Part shown: positions 1 through 8,613 of the stretch, piece after piece | Numbering within the stretch: the stretch's first letter is position 1 | Layout: every line of letters begins with the position of its first letter | Source of the DNA: Flavobacteriaceae bacterium | GTDB lineage: Bacteria; Bacteroidota; Bacteroidia; Flavobacteriales; Flavobacteriaceae | Assembly: GCA_017857815.1 (NCBI GenBank) | Contig: JAFMCL010000005.1 | Span: 31,995-95,994 of the forward strand | Direction of reading: 5' to 3' | DNA length: 64,000 bases | Position numbers and translations under genes: made by a program | Notes under the pieces: model-generated | What the model saw: only the letters and a program-made list of their open reading frames with translations | Told to the model about the DNA's origin: nothing | Databases searched by the model: none

Positions 1-84
1 GGCATCTGTTGCGTAAAGCTGTTGGTGCAAACGATCTGTTTCAATCGTTCCTTGGAGTTTGTTTTTTATATAGTCGAAATCCAT
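1..84 (-). CDS. FAD-linked oxidase (GlcD/YdiJ-type), N-terminal fragment
   Basis: Only the first 28 codons are inside the window; the gene runs off the left edge. Translation from the ATG at 84 gives MDFDYIKNKLQGTIETDRLH followed by QQLYATDA. The YATDA element near residue 24 is typical of the N-terminus of FAD-binding / Fe-S-binding oxidases related to D-lactate or glycolate dehydrogenase (the family continues with a substrate-oxidising FAD domain and often a C-terminal Fe-S domain). A perfect TATATTTG box lies 19 nt upstream of the ATG on the same strand. Identity rests on a short stretch, so the family call is reasonable but the substrate cannot be named. Confidence 0.6.
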   Translation of the reverse strand, partial: MDFDYIKNKLQGTIETDRLHQQLYATDA

Positions 85-103
85 TGATTAACTTTGTGGA
101 ATT

Positions 104-111
104 CAAATATA
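104..111 (-). promoter_or_regulatory. Minus-7 box of the FAD-linked oxidase gene
   Basis: TATATTTG on the minus strand, a full match to the Bacteroidota minus-7 consensus TAnnTTTG, 19 nt before the ATG at 84. No clear TTG minus-33 at the usual spacing. Confidence 0.55.
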
Positions 112-202
112 AGTTATAATCCTAGTTTATTCTGATTCAATTAATAAATAACTTGAAGGGGATATTAATCTTCCAATTCATAAAATTTATTAATTTAGCA
201 AT

Positions 203-1321
203 ATGATGAAAAAATTTATTACACTAAGTATAATTGTTTTGATAACGAGTTGCTCAGGCACACCAGGAGAGTTTTCAATAAAAGGTATGGCCGACACAAA
301 GGATGGAACAATGATCTATAGGATAGTTGCAGATGCTAATAATCAGCCCATGATTATTGATTCTGTTGCAGTTGCTTCGGGTAAGTTTGAAATGAGTGGA
401 ATTGCTGAAACGCCTGACATTCAATTTCTTTCCGTTCAAAGTGTGAATGGAAATTTTCCACTTATTGTTGAATCAGGAACAATCAAAACTTCAATATATA
501 AAGACAGTCTTAGCAGTTCTAGGGCTTATGGCACTGTTTCAAACGATGGTTTTATGACATATAAAGTAGAGACCAAAATGTTTGTCAATTCGCTCAACGC
601 AATTGGGAAAGACATGCAGCAAGCGAGATTTGCTAAGGATTCGTTGTTATCAGCTGATTTACTAGAGCAGTATATTGATGTTCAAGGTGAAATCAAAGAC
701 TATGAGCTAGAATTTATTAAAACTAACGTAGATTCCTACATCTCTCCACTAATTCTTGAGCGGTTTCTTTTGTCTAAGCAAATTTCTAATGATGAGGTAA
801 AAGCATTGTTTGATGGATTTACAGAAAGAATAAAAGCCAGTAAAACTGGTCAAAATATCGCCAAAGTAATTGATGTACCTGAGGTTCCAGCTCCAGCTAA
901 AATTGGTCAATTGGCACCTGACTTTAATGGTCCTGATCACACAGGAAAAAATTTCACTTTAAAAGAAAATCTAGGTAAAATCACAATTGTTGATTTTTGG
1001 GCTTCTTGGTGTCGACCTTGTAGGGTTGAAAACCCTAATTTGGTAAATACCTATAACAAGTTGCATGACAAAGGGCTTGAGATAATTAGTATTTCGCTTG
1101 ATAAAGACAAAAAAAGCTGGATCAAAGCCATTGAAGACGATGGTCTCAAATGGGATGGACATGTTTCAAATTTGAAATTTTGGAGTGAACCCATTGCAAA
1201 ACTCTATCAAGTAACTTCTATTCCTGCTACTTTTATATTGGATGAGAGTGGTAAAATAATCGCTAAAAATCTAAGAGGATTGGCGCTTGAACAAAAAATT
1301 GAAGAGTTACTCCTTAACTAG
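203..1321 (+). CDS. TlpA-family thiol-disulfide lipoprotein (DUF4369 + thioredoxin)
   Basis: Exported disulfide reductase of the TlpA/ResA type, expected to hold target cysteines reduced in the periplasm. Residues 1-17 form a lipoprotein signal (basic MMKK, hydrophobic stretch, lipobox LITSC with Cys17). Residues about 25-110 resemble the DUF4369 domain common in Bacteroidetes; residues about 235-372 are a redoxin fold with the active site WCRPC (Cys270, Cys273) and the cis-proline region TSIPATFI. Starts at 203 or 206 (two consecutive ATGs). A TAATTTAG box (one mismatch to TAnnTTTG) ends 4 nt before the first ATG. The stop codon shares the tetramer CTAG with the convergent rhomboid gene. A family-level call; the partner protein is unknown. 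Confidence 0.9.
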   Translation: MMKKFITLSIIVLITSCSGTPGEFSIKGMADTKDGTMIYRIVADANNQPMIIDSVAVASGKFEMSGIAETPDIQFLSVQSVNGNFPLIVESGTIKTSIYKDSLSSSRAYGTVSNDGFMTYKVETKMFVNSLNAIGKDMQQARFAKDSLLSADLLEQYIDVQGEIKDYELEFIKTNVDSYISPLILERFLLSKQISNDEVKALFDGFTERIKASKTGQNIAKVIDVPEVPAPAKIGQLAPDFNGPDHTGKNFTLKENLGKITIVDFWASWCRPCRVENPNLVNTYNKLHDKGLEIISISLDKDKKSWIKAIEDDGLKWDGHVSNLKFWSEPIAKLYQVTSIPATFILDESGKIIAKNLRGLALEQKIEELLLN

Positions 1322-1980
1322 TTGTTAAACAGGTTTTTATTATTGTAAAATAAATAGCCGCCAACGGCTATAATTCCTGCTAAAATCAGCAAGGTAAAAC
1401 TAGATTCTACAATCACGCTTGGTAAAATGACAATGGTCGCCAGAAGCCCTGCAACTGATCCGCCAAAGTGTGCTGTATGTCCAATATTATCTTGTTGTTT
1501 TTTCATTCCGTAGAGCGTATATAACATATAACCTGCTGCAAACACATAACCCGGCAAAGGAATGGGGATAATCAATAAAGCCATTTTCATGTTGGGATAT
1601 AAAAGCACCGCGCTGTAAACAATTCCCGAAACTGCACCACTGGCTCCCACTGCGCTATAATTGTTTTGATTGTTATGGAATTTAAATGAAAGGTAGTTTC
1701 CCAATAACAGACTTACCATATAAACCATAATAAACATAACTGCTCCCAAACGATAGTCCACTTGACCTCCAAAAAAATAGAGGGTAAACATATTGACAAA
1801 CAAATGGTGATAATCTGCATGCAAAAACCCAGAACTTAGCATACGGATTTTTTCACCCGCTTTGATGCCTCCAATGTGAAATTTAAATTTATTGAAGAAT
1901 TCCAAGTCTTTAAACCCCTTAATAGAAAATAGGATGTTTGCAATAATAACAACGGTAACAACAGAAGAAAGTCCTAACAT
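1318..1980 (-). CDS. Rhomboid-family intramembrane serine protease
   Basis: Polytopic membrane protease that cuts transmembrane helices of substrate proteins. The 220-residue protein has about six hydrophobic segments, the HADYHHLFVNM element after the first helix (residues 54-64, with the rhomboid HxxxN pattern), the catalytic GASGAVSG motif with Ser114, and the catalytic His171 in AHFGGSVAG. It is the small bacterial type without cytosolic domains. The ATG at 1980 is preceded on the minus strand by a perfect TATATTTG box 20 nt upstream. It converges on the TlpA-like gene with a 4-base overlap and diverges from the acyltransferase gene. Confidence 0.93.
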   Translation of the reverse strand: MLGLSSVVTVVIIANILFSIKGFKDLEFFNKFKFHIGGIKAGEKIRMLSSGFLHADYHHLFVNMFTLYFFGGQVDYRLGAVMFIMVYMVSLLLGNYLSFKFHNNQNNYSAVGASGAVSGIVYSAVLLYPNMKMALLIIPIPLPGYVFAAGYMLYTLYGMKKQQDNIGHTAHFGGSVAGLLATIVILPSVIVESSFTLLILAGIIAVGGYLFYNNKNLFNN

Positions 1981-2000
1981 GAAGCTTATAATTTCATTGA

Positions 2001-2008
2001 CAAATATA
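2001..2008 (-). promoter_or_regulatory. Minus-7 box of the rhomboid gene
   Basis: TATATTTG on the minus strand, 20 nt before the ATG at 1980. An oppositely oriented weaker TATCTTTA (2010-2017) faces the acyltransferase gene, so the short gap looks like a divergent promoter pair. Confidence 0.55.
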
Positions 2009-2033
2009 CTATCTTTACCGAAAACAAACCGTT

Positions 2034-2918
2034 TTGCATCGACTAACCTATCTTATTGTTTACCCTTTTATTTATGGGGTTGCTTCTCTACCCTTTCCAC
2101 TACTATACTTGTTATCTGATTTTCTGTGTTTTGTGATGTACGACATTTTTGGATACAGAAAAAAAGTAGTTAGAAAGAACCTGATGCTTGTCTTTCCAGA
2201 AAAGGATAACAAATGGTATAAAAAGACAGAACGGAAGTTTTATCATCATATGTGTGATATTATGCTCGAGACCATAAAATCTTTTAAAATCTCTGAAGAA
2301 GAGATGAAAAAACGATTTAAAATAAAAAACATTGAAGCCTTAAAGCAGTTTGAAGAAAAAGACAGGAGTGTTATCGTTATGTGTGGGCATTATGCTAGTT
2401 GGGAATGGATGATGTCATTAGGGTATCACTTAAAACACAAAGGATATGGTATTTACACCCCATTAATCAATGAACATTTCGATCGATTGGTGAAACGTAT
2501 AAGAAAAAGACACAATGCCTATGTGATTTCTAGGTATGAGGCTTTGGACACCATTCGCAACCATGATAAAAACAATGAGCGAGGGATTTACGGGTTTGCC
2601 AGCGATCAATCTCCACAACCCAAACCAAAATCTTACTGGCGAAAATTCTTAGGAGTTAAAGTTCCTGTTTTTTTAGGCGCTGAACTTTTAGCAAGAGAAC
2701 TAAATTTTGCAATTGTTTTTGCAGAAATAAACAGGGTAAAAAGGGGGCATTATGAGGCAGAATTTAAAGTTTTAACAGAAAATCCAAAAGCGACAAAACC
2801 TAACGAAATTACAGATCTATTTACCGATTGGGTTGAAGCACAAGTTTACAATGACCCCTCCCAATACCTTTGGTCTCACAACCGGTTCAAACACAGTCAC
2901 CTCGCTCCGAAAGATTAG
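2034..2918 (+). CDS. Lysophospholipid / lipid A acyltransferase (LpxL/HtrB family)
   Basis: Inner-membrane acyltransferase that transfers an acyl chain to a lipid A precursor or ornithine/lyso lipid; members of this family in Bacteroidetes perform late lipid A acylation. An N-terminal hydrophobic helix (residues 5-38) is followed by basic RKKVVRKNL and the catalytic HX4E motif (His119, Glu124 within GHYASWEW). Length 294 is normal. The start is a TTG at 2034: the frame is open only from 2001 and has no ATG or GTG before the family-typical start (LTYLIVYPFIYG). The end overlaps glmM by the shared TTAG tetramer, so the two converge without a terminator. Confidence 0.88.
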   Translation: MHRLTYLIVYPFIYGVASLPFPLLYLLSDFLCFVMYDIFGYRKKVVRKNLMLVFPEKDNKWYKKTERKFYHHMCDIMLETIKSFKISEEEMKKRFKIKNIEALKQFEEKDRSVIVMCGHYASWEWMMSLGYHLKHKGYGIYTPLINEHFDRLVKRIRKRHNAYVISRYEALDTIRNHDKNNERGIYGFASDQSPQPKPKSYWRKFLGVKVPVFLGAELLARELNFAIVFAEINRVKRGHYEAEFKVLTENPKATKPNEITDLFTDWVEAQVYNDPSQYLWSHNRFKHSHLAPKD

Positions 2919-4297
2919 GAGTTAGTTTCAATTTCTTCCAAAAATCGTTTTGCTAAATCGTCCGCTTCGACTTGAGAAGGAGCTTCCGTATATACCCTGA
3001 TGATGGGTTCCGTATTAGATTTTCGCATGTGTACCCATGAGTTTTCAAATTCTATTTTAACCCCATCAATCGTTATTGGATTTTGTTTTGTATAATTTTC
3101 TTTCATTCTAATAAGCAAACCATCCACATCCCCTTTTGGGTCTAGGTTTACTTTTGCTTTGCTCATAAAATAAGCAGGATAAGAACTTCTTAATTCAGAA
3201 ACTTTAAGCTCATTTTGACTCAATAAAGAAAGAAAAATTGCAATTCCAACCAAGGCGTCTCTTCCATAATGAAGCTCGGGATAGATAATTCCTCCATTTC
3301 CTTCCCCCCCGATCACAGCGTTGACTTCTTTCATTTTTTCAACAACGTTTACCTCCCCAACTGCACTGGCGTGATAAGTTCCTCCGTGTTTACTGGTTAT
3401 ATCAGCAAGTGCTCGTGTTGAAGATAGATTAGAAACTGTATTGCCTGATTTTTTTGATAAAACATAATCAGCACAAGCGACTAGGGTATATTCCTCACCA
3501 AACATTTCTCCTTTTTCGTCAACAAAAGCGAGACGATCGACATCCGGATCGACCACAATACCAAAATCTGCTTTGTGAGAAAGCACTTGGTTACAAAGTT
3601 CCCCCAAATGTTCTTTTAAGGGTTCTGGATTGTGTGGGAAGTTACCGTCAGGGGTACAATACAATTCAACCACTTCAACGTTTAATTCTTTAAGCAACAT
3701 GGGTAATGCAATCCCCCCCGTTGAATTGACAGCATCAACAACCACTTTAAACTTTGTCTTCTTAATGTTTTCTAATTGAACTATCGGAAGGGCTAGAACT
3801 TGTTCAATATGACTTTCAATGGCGTTTGAAACTGGCGTAATTTTACCCAATTCATCAACACTTGCATAATTAAAATCTTTACTTTCTGCAATCTCAAGAA
3901 TCTTCATGCCCGAATTTGCGTTTAGGAATTCTCCTTTATCATTTAATAATTTAAGCGCGTTCCATTGTTTTGGGTTGTGAGAAGCAGTTATTATGACCCC
4001 TCCTTGCGCTTTTAGTTCAACAACCGACATTTCAACTGTAGGTGTCGTAGAAAGGCCTAAGTCGATAACATCAATTCCCATTCCAACCAAGGTTTCATTG
4101 ACCAAACTCTGAACCATTTTACCTGAAATCCGAGCATCTCTACCTACAACTACGGTATAATGGTCAGCTATAACATTTGATTTTAACCATGAAGCATAGG
4201 CAGAAGCAAATAAAACGGTATCTAATGGGGTAAGATTGCTTTGTGTTTTACCGCCTATCGTTCCGCGGATTCCTGAAATAGATTTTATTAATGTCAT
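2915..4297 (-). CDS. glmM: Phosphoglucosamine mutase
   Basis: Converts glucosamine-6-phosphate to glucosamine-1-phosphate on the way to UDP-GlcNAc for peptidoglycan and lipid A. Seen in the 460-residue alpha-D-phosphohexomutase: phosphoserine loop TASHNP with Ser106, metal loop DPDVDR (about residues 244-249), sugar-binding GGEGNGG (about 331-337), and C-terminal phosphate-binding loop RKSNTEPIIRVYTEA. The GEGNGG loop differs from the GGExSGH of proteobacterial GlmM, so a phosphomanno/glucomutase specificity cannot be excluded, but this is the form usually annotated GlmM in Bacteroidetes. The ATG at 4297 is the first in frame after a TATTTTTA box 7 nt upstream. Confidence 0.87.
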   Translation of the reverse strand: MTLIKSISGIRGTIGGKTQSNLTPLDTVLFASAYASWLKSNVIADHYTVVVGRDARISGKMVQSLVNETLVGMGIDVIDLGLSTTPTVEMSVVELKAQGGVIITASHNPKQWNALKLLNDKGEFLNANSGMKILEIAESKDFNYASVDELGKITPVSNAIESHIEQVLALPIVQLENIKKTKFKVVVDAVNSTGGIALPMLLKELNVEVVELYCTPDGNFPHNPEPLKEHLGELCNQVLSHKADFGIVVDPDVDRLAFVDEKGEMFGEEYTLVACADYVLSKKSGNTVSNLSSTRALADITSKHGGTYHASAVGEVNVVEKMKEVNAVIGGEGNGGIIYPELHYGRDALVGIAIFLSLLSQNELKVSELRSSYPAYFMSKAKVNLDPKGDVDGLLIRMKENYTKQNPITIDGVKIEFENSWVHMRKSNTEPIIRVYTEAPSQVEADDLAKRFLEEIETNS

Positions 4298-4413
4298 GTG
4301 GGGTTAAAAATATTAATTATAGGTAATTAGATCATAAAAATAAAAGGTTTTTACAAATTATGCCTAATAAGATGAATATTAATTTATATTGGGGTTAAAC
4401 ACCAAATAACGCA

Positions 4414-5001
4414 ATGAATTATCTTGCCCATGTTTATTTATCTGGAAGTAATCCTGAATTGGCTGTGGGGAATTTTATCGCCGACAGTATTAAGGGAAAA
4501 CAATACCTAGACTACCCTCCCATGATGCATAAAGGAATTTTATTGCATCGATCCATTGATGACTTTACGGATAAGCATGTCATATTTAAGAAACATGTTT
4601 CTCTTCTGTTTCCAAGATACAGGCACTACAGCCGGGTAATTGTGGACATGTACTACGATCACTTCTTGGCATTATATTGGGACAACTATCACAGCGACTC
4701 CTTGGAAGAATTTAGCTTGAGTTTTTATCAAACTCTAGAGGAAATGCAAGATTTATTTCCTGATTCAATTAAAAGAGTGATTCCAATCATCTCAAAATAC
4801 AATTGGTTTTTGTCCTACAGAACCCTTTCTGGTCTTGAAAATATCCTCTTACAAATGTCTATAAGAACAAAATTCAAATCAGATCTTCACCATTCAATTG
4901 AGGAACTTGAATTGTATTATGAACTATTCAAAGCTGATTTTTTTGTCTTTTTCGATGCGCTTGAAAATTTTGTAAAAAACAAACTTGAACTTTTAGACTA
5001 A
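4414..5001 (+). CDS. Acyl carrier protein phosphodiesterase-like (DUF479/AcpH family)
   Basis: The 195-residue protein begins MNYLAHVYLSGSNPELAVGN, the hallmark of the DUF479 family whose E. coli member AcpH removes 4'-phosphopantetheine from holo-ACP. Conserved features visible: NYLAH, GNFIADSIKG, the HRSIDDFTD histidine/aspartate metal-type motif (about residues 50-58) and a DMYYDHFLA segment (about 77-85), consistent with the HD-like metal-dependent fold. Length matches the family. It stands alone between glmM (divergent) and uvrA. Family call is strong; whether the flavobacterial member acts on ACP is assumed from homology. Confidence 0.82.
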   Translation: MNYLAHVYLSGSNPELAVGNFIADSIKGKQYLDYPPMMHKGILLHRSIDDFTDKHVIFKKHVSLLFPRYRHYSRVIVDMYYDHFLALYWDNYHSDSLEEFSLSFYQTLEEMQDLFPDSIKRVIPIISKYNWFLSYRTLSGLENILLQMSIRTKFKSDLHHSIEELELYYELFKADFFVFFDALENFVKNKLELLD

Positions 5002-5051
5002 ACTTAAAACTAAAAGACATTGATTCGGAGTAAATAGTCAATCTAAAGTGT

Positions 5052-5059
5052 TATTTTTG
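5052..5059 (+). promoter_or_regulatory. Minus-7 box of uvrA
   Basis: TATTTTTG, full match to TAnnTTTG, 11 nt before the ATG at 5071. If initiation occurs 5 nt after the box, as inferred for the SRP RNA in this window, the leader is about 7 nt. Confidence 0.6.
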
Positions 5060-5070
5060 CAAAATTGACT

Positions 5071-7917
5071 ATGGAGAAAACAGGGAACAACACAATTGAT
5101 ATACAAGGAGCAAGAGTTCACAATCTTAAAGACGTTTCGCTTCAAATACCAAGAGATAAATTAGTAGTTATCACAGGGCTTTCTGGAAGCGGAAAATCAT
5201 CATTAGCTTTTGACACTATTTATGCCGAAGGACAAAGGCGTTACATGGAAACATTTTCGGCCTATGTAAGGCAGTTTCTAGGCAATCTAGAGCGACCAGA
5301 GGTAGACAAAATCGACGGACTTTCACCTGTAATTGCCATTGAGCAAAAAACCACCTCCAAAAGCCCACGTTCAACTGTAGGAACCATCACAGAACTTTAT
5401 GATTATGTCCGTTTACTTTTTGCGAGGATCGGAACAGCTTATAGCTATGTTTCTAATCAAAAGATGGTGAATTATAATGATGAGCAAATTCTTGAATTAA
5501 TTAAAAGCGAATATTCCCATAAAAAAATAATGTTGTTGTCCCCATTAATTAAATCTAGAAAAGGACATTATCGCGAGTTATTTGATTCGCTCTCGAGGCA
5601 AGGCTTTTTGAGAGTTCGCGTAGATGGGATTTTAAAGGACCTTAAGCCGGGAATGAAACTGGATCGTTATAAAACTCACGATATTGAGTTGGTAATCGAC
5701 CGAATTCAGGTTAAGGATAATGAAACAGATCGCAATCGGTTGAATGAGTCGATTAAAACCGCCATGCATTATGGGGAAGATTCGTTACTTTTGATTGACA
5801 TGGAAACTGAGGAGTTTCGTTACTTAAGTCGAAATCTGATGTGTCCTACATCTGGGATCTCCTACTCAATGCCAGAACCAAACTCCTTTTCATTTAATTC
5901 CCCTAAGGGAATGTGTAAAAACTGTAGGGGAATTGGAAACCAGCATGTTATAAATCCTAAAAAGATCATTCCAGACGAAAATATTTCGATCGACAAGGGA
6001 GGAATTGTTCCTTTAGGAGAAAAGAAAAGCAATTGGGGATTTAAGCAAATGGAAGTGATCGCAAAACGATATGATTTTTTACTTTCTGATCCTATCAAAA
6101 AAATTCCTGAAGAAGCCCTAGAAATTATTCTACGTGGTGGAAACGAGAAGTTTTCAGTCGCTTCAAAAACACTTGGAATTACAAGAGATTATAAAATAGA
6201 TTATGAAGGAATAGAAAACTTTATCGCCAATCAATATGAACAAAATGAAAGTTCCGTCATTAAACGATGGGCGCTTTCTTTTATGGATGAAAAAAAGTGT
6301 CTTGTTTGTGAAGGATCACGCCTTAACAAAGATGCGCTCTATTTTAGAATAAACAAGAAAAACATTTCCGAAGTAAGTGCATTTGATCTCGGTGAATTGT
6401 TCGATTGGTTTGATAAAATTGAAAGTAAAATAAGCAAGAAGGAATTCAAGATTGCTGAGGAGATTATTAAAGAAATTAAAAATAGACTTCAATTTTTATT
6501 AGATGTAGGACTCAATTATCTTTCACTTAACCGATCCTCAAAATCCCTTTCGGGAGGTGAAGCGCAAAGAATAAGGCTTGCTACACAAATTGGATCTAAA
6601 CTAGTAGGAGTGTTATATATTTTGGATGAGCCAAGTATTGGCTTGCATCAAAGAGATAACGAGCGTTTGATTAATTCATTGACCGCTTTGAGGGATATTG
6701 GAAATTCAGTCATTGTCGTTGAACATGATAAGGAAATGATTCTTAAGGCTGATCATGTGATCGACATTGGACCCAGGGCTGGTAAAAATGGTGGGGAGAT
6801 TATCTCCGAAGGAACTCCTGAGATGCTTAAAAAAGCAAACACGTTGACTGCACAGTACCTCAACGAAGAAAAGTTTATTGAAGTTCCTAAAATCCGAAGA
6901 AAAGGAAATGGCCAAATTTTGAGGTTGGAGGGTTGTACTGGAAATAACTTAAAGAACATCAGTGTTGACTTCCCTTTGGGAATGATGATTGGTGTTACAG
7001 GAGTTTCGGGAAGCGGAAAATCCACATTAATTAATGAAACCCTCTACCCCATTCTGAACGAATATATCTACAATGCCGTCAAAAAACCAATGCCCTATAA
7101 AAAGATTGAAGGATTAAAGAACTTAGATAAAGTTGTCGATGTAAATCAATCTCCAATTGGAAGAACACCAAGGAGTAATCCTGCAACTTATTGTGGGGTG
7201 TTTAGTGAAATAAGAACCCTTTTTACGCTGACCCCTGAATCTCAAATTAGAGGATACAAACCGGGAAGATTTAGTTTTAATGTAACTGGAGGAAGATGTG
7301 AAACCTGCCAAGGAGGAGGAATGAAAGTGATTGAAATGAATTTTCTTCCTGATGTTAACGTAGAATGCGAGACCTGTAATGGTAAGCGTTTTAATAGAGA
7401 AACGCTTGAGATTCGATACAAAGGGAAATCAATTTCGGATGTCTTAGAGATGACCATAAATCAAGCTTGTGAGTTTTTTGAAAGTATTCCTAAAATTTAT
7501 AGAAAACTAAAAACCATACAAGATGTTGGTCTTGGCTACATCGCTTTAGGGCAGTCCTCAACGACACTTTCAGGAGGAGAGGCACAAAGAATTAAATTGG
7601 CAACAGAATTATCGAAAAAAGACACGGGTCAAACCATCTATATTTTAGATGAGCCCACGACGGGGCTTCATTTTGAGGATGTGCGCGTCTTGTTAGAAGT
7701 GCTCAATCAATTGGTAGGAAAAGGAAATACGGTCTTGATCATCGAACACAACATGGATGTCATCAAACATGTAGACTACTTGATTGACATAGGGCCTGAA
7801 GGCGGTAAAAAAGGAGGACTCATCGTAGGACAAGGAACTCCAGAAGAATTAATTAAAATTAAAAACAGTTATACTGGAAAATACTTAGAAAAAGAACTTA
7901 AACATAATCCCAAATGA
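5071..7917 (+). CDS. uvrA: Excinuclease ABC subunit A
   Basis: DNA-damage recognition ATPase of nucleotide excision repair; loads UvrB. The 948-residue protein has two ABC ATPase modules: Walker A GLSGSGKSS (about residue 35) and GVSGSGKST (about 648), signatures LSGGEAQRIRLA and LSGGEAQRIKLA, and Walker B ILDEPSIGL / ILDEPTTGL. The C-terminal zinc module has the expected four cysteines (CETCQGGG...CETCNG). The first module shows CPTSG then CKNC, so one of its usual four cysteines is a serine. ATG at 5071 chosen over an in-frame TTG at 5065, which lies where the transcript should only just have begun. Overlaps the next gene by ATGA. Confidence 0.97.
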   Translation: MEKTGNNTIDIQGARVHNLKDVSLQIPRDKLVVITGLSGSGKSSLAFDTIYAEGQRRYMETFSAYVRQFLGNLERPEVDKIDGLSPVIAIEQKTTSKSPRSTVGTITELYDYVRLLFARIGTAYSYVSNQKMVNYNDEQILELIKSEYSHKKIMLLSPLIKSRKGHYRELFDSLSRQGFLRVRVDGILKDLKPGMKLDRYKTHDIELVIDRIQVKDNETDRNRLNESIKTAMHYGEDSLLLIDMETEEFRYLSRNLMCPTSGISYSMPEPNSFSFNSPKGMCKNCRGIGNQHVINPKKIIPDENISIDKGGIVPLGEKKSNWGFKQMEVIAKRYDFLLSDPIKKIPEEALEIILRGGNEKFSVASKTLGITRDYKIDYEGIENFIANQYEQNESSVIKRWALSFMDEKKCLVCEGSRLNKDALYFRINKKNISEVSAFDLGELFDWFDKIESKISKKEFKIAEEIIKEIKNRLQFLLDVGLNYLSLNRSSKSLSGGEAQRIRLATQIGSKLVGVLYILDEPSIGLHQRDNERLINSLTALRDIGNSVIVVEHDKEMILKADHVIDIGPRAGKNGGEIISEGTPEMLKKANTLTAQYLNEEKFIEVPKIRRKGNGQILRLEGCTGNNLKNISVDFPLGMMIGVTGVSGSGKSTLINETLYPILNEYIYNAVKKPMPYKKIEGLKNLDKVVDVNQSPIGRTPRSNPATYCGVFSEIRTLFTLTPESQIRGYKPGRFSFNVTGGRCETCQGGGMKVIEMNFLPDVNVECETCNGKRFNRETLEIRYKGKSISDVLEMTINQACEFFESIPKIYRKLKTIQDVGLGYIALGQSSTTLSGGEAQRIKLATELSKKDTGQTIYILDEPTTGLHFEDVRVLLEVLNQLVGKGNTVLIIEHNMDVIKHVDYLIDIGPEGGKKGGLIVGQGTPEELIKIKNSYTGKYLEKELKHNPK

Positions 7918-8603
7918 GCTTATCTGAAAACAAAACTAAAAACTGGAATGAAGTAAAAGCCAATGACTCCTGGGCTTTATTTAAAATAATGGGAGAATTC
8001 GTCAATGGATACGAAAAAATGAGTGCCATTGGACCTTGCATTTCTGTTTTTGGATCTGCACGAACGGCCCCAGACCATCCACAATACAAGTTAGCCGTCG
8101 AGATTTCAGAAGCTATCGTAGAATCGGGACTAGGTGTCATAACTGGTGGTGGACCAGGAATCATGGAGGCTGCAAACAAAGGAGCCAGAAATGCAGGAGG
8201 AACCTCGGTTGGCCTAAACATCAACCTCCCTTTCGAACAAAAGCATAACGAGTTCATTGATCAAGATAAATTGATGAATTTTGAGTATTTTTTTGTTAGA
8301 AAAGTAATGTTTATAAAATACTCCCAAGGTTTTGTGGTCATGCCAGGAGGCTTAGGAACTCTCGATGAACTTTTCGAAGCACTTACCTTGATTCAGACAG
8401 AAAAAATAAAACGATTCCCCATCCTCCTGGTCGGAAAAGAGTTTTGGTCTGGAATGGTAGGATGGATTAAAGACGTACTTTTAAAAGAAAACAAAATCAA
8501 CCCCGATGATCTTGATCTTGTAAGAGTAGTCGACACGAAAGATGAGGTTATTGAATGTCTAGAAGAGTTTTACAAAAAAGAATACTTTAGACCTAATTTT
8601 TAA
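7914..8603 (+). CDS. LOG-family nucleotide 5'-monophosphate phosphoribohydrolase (TIGR00730)
   Basis: Rossmann-fold protein of the LOG (Lonely Guy) family, which splits the N-glycosidic bond of purine or cytokinin riboside monophosphates. Visible: GSARTAP (nucleotide loop, about residue 45), GGGPGIMEAANKGA (about 79-92) and the signature PGGLGTLDELFEALTLIQ (about 144-161) carrying the catalytic Glu/Thr. The length of 229 suits the family. The start ATG overlaps the uvrA stop (ATGA), so the two are probably translationally coupled. Bacterial members mostly have AMP-directed or unknown substrates; the pairing with uvrA may hint at nucleotide salvage but is not evidence for it. Confidence 0.9.
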   Translation: MSLSENKTKNWNEVKANDSWALFKIMGEFVNGYEKMSAIGPCISVFGSARTAPDHPQYKLAVEISEAIVESGLGVITGGGPGIMEAANKGARNAGGTSVGLNINLPFEQKHNEFIDQDKLMNFEYFFVRKVMFIKYSQGFVVMPGGLGTLDELFEALTLIQTEKIKRFPILLVGKEFWSGMVGWIKDVLLKENKINPDDLDLVRVVDTKDEVIECLEEFYKKEYFRPNF

Positions 8604-8613
8604 AGCTTAAACT

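Noticed and set aside
1892..2119. Plus-strand reading frame over the start of the rhomboid gene and of the acyltransferase gene
   Set aside because: Overlaps two clear genes; no recognisable protein features; covers the divergent promoter.
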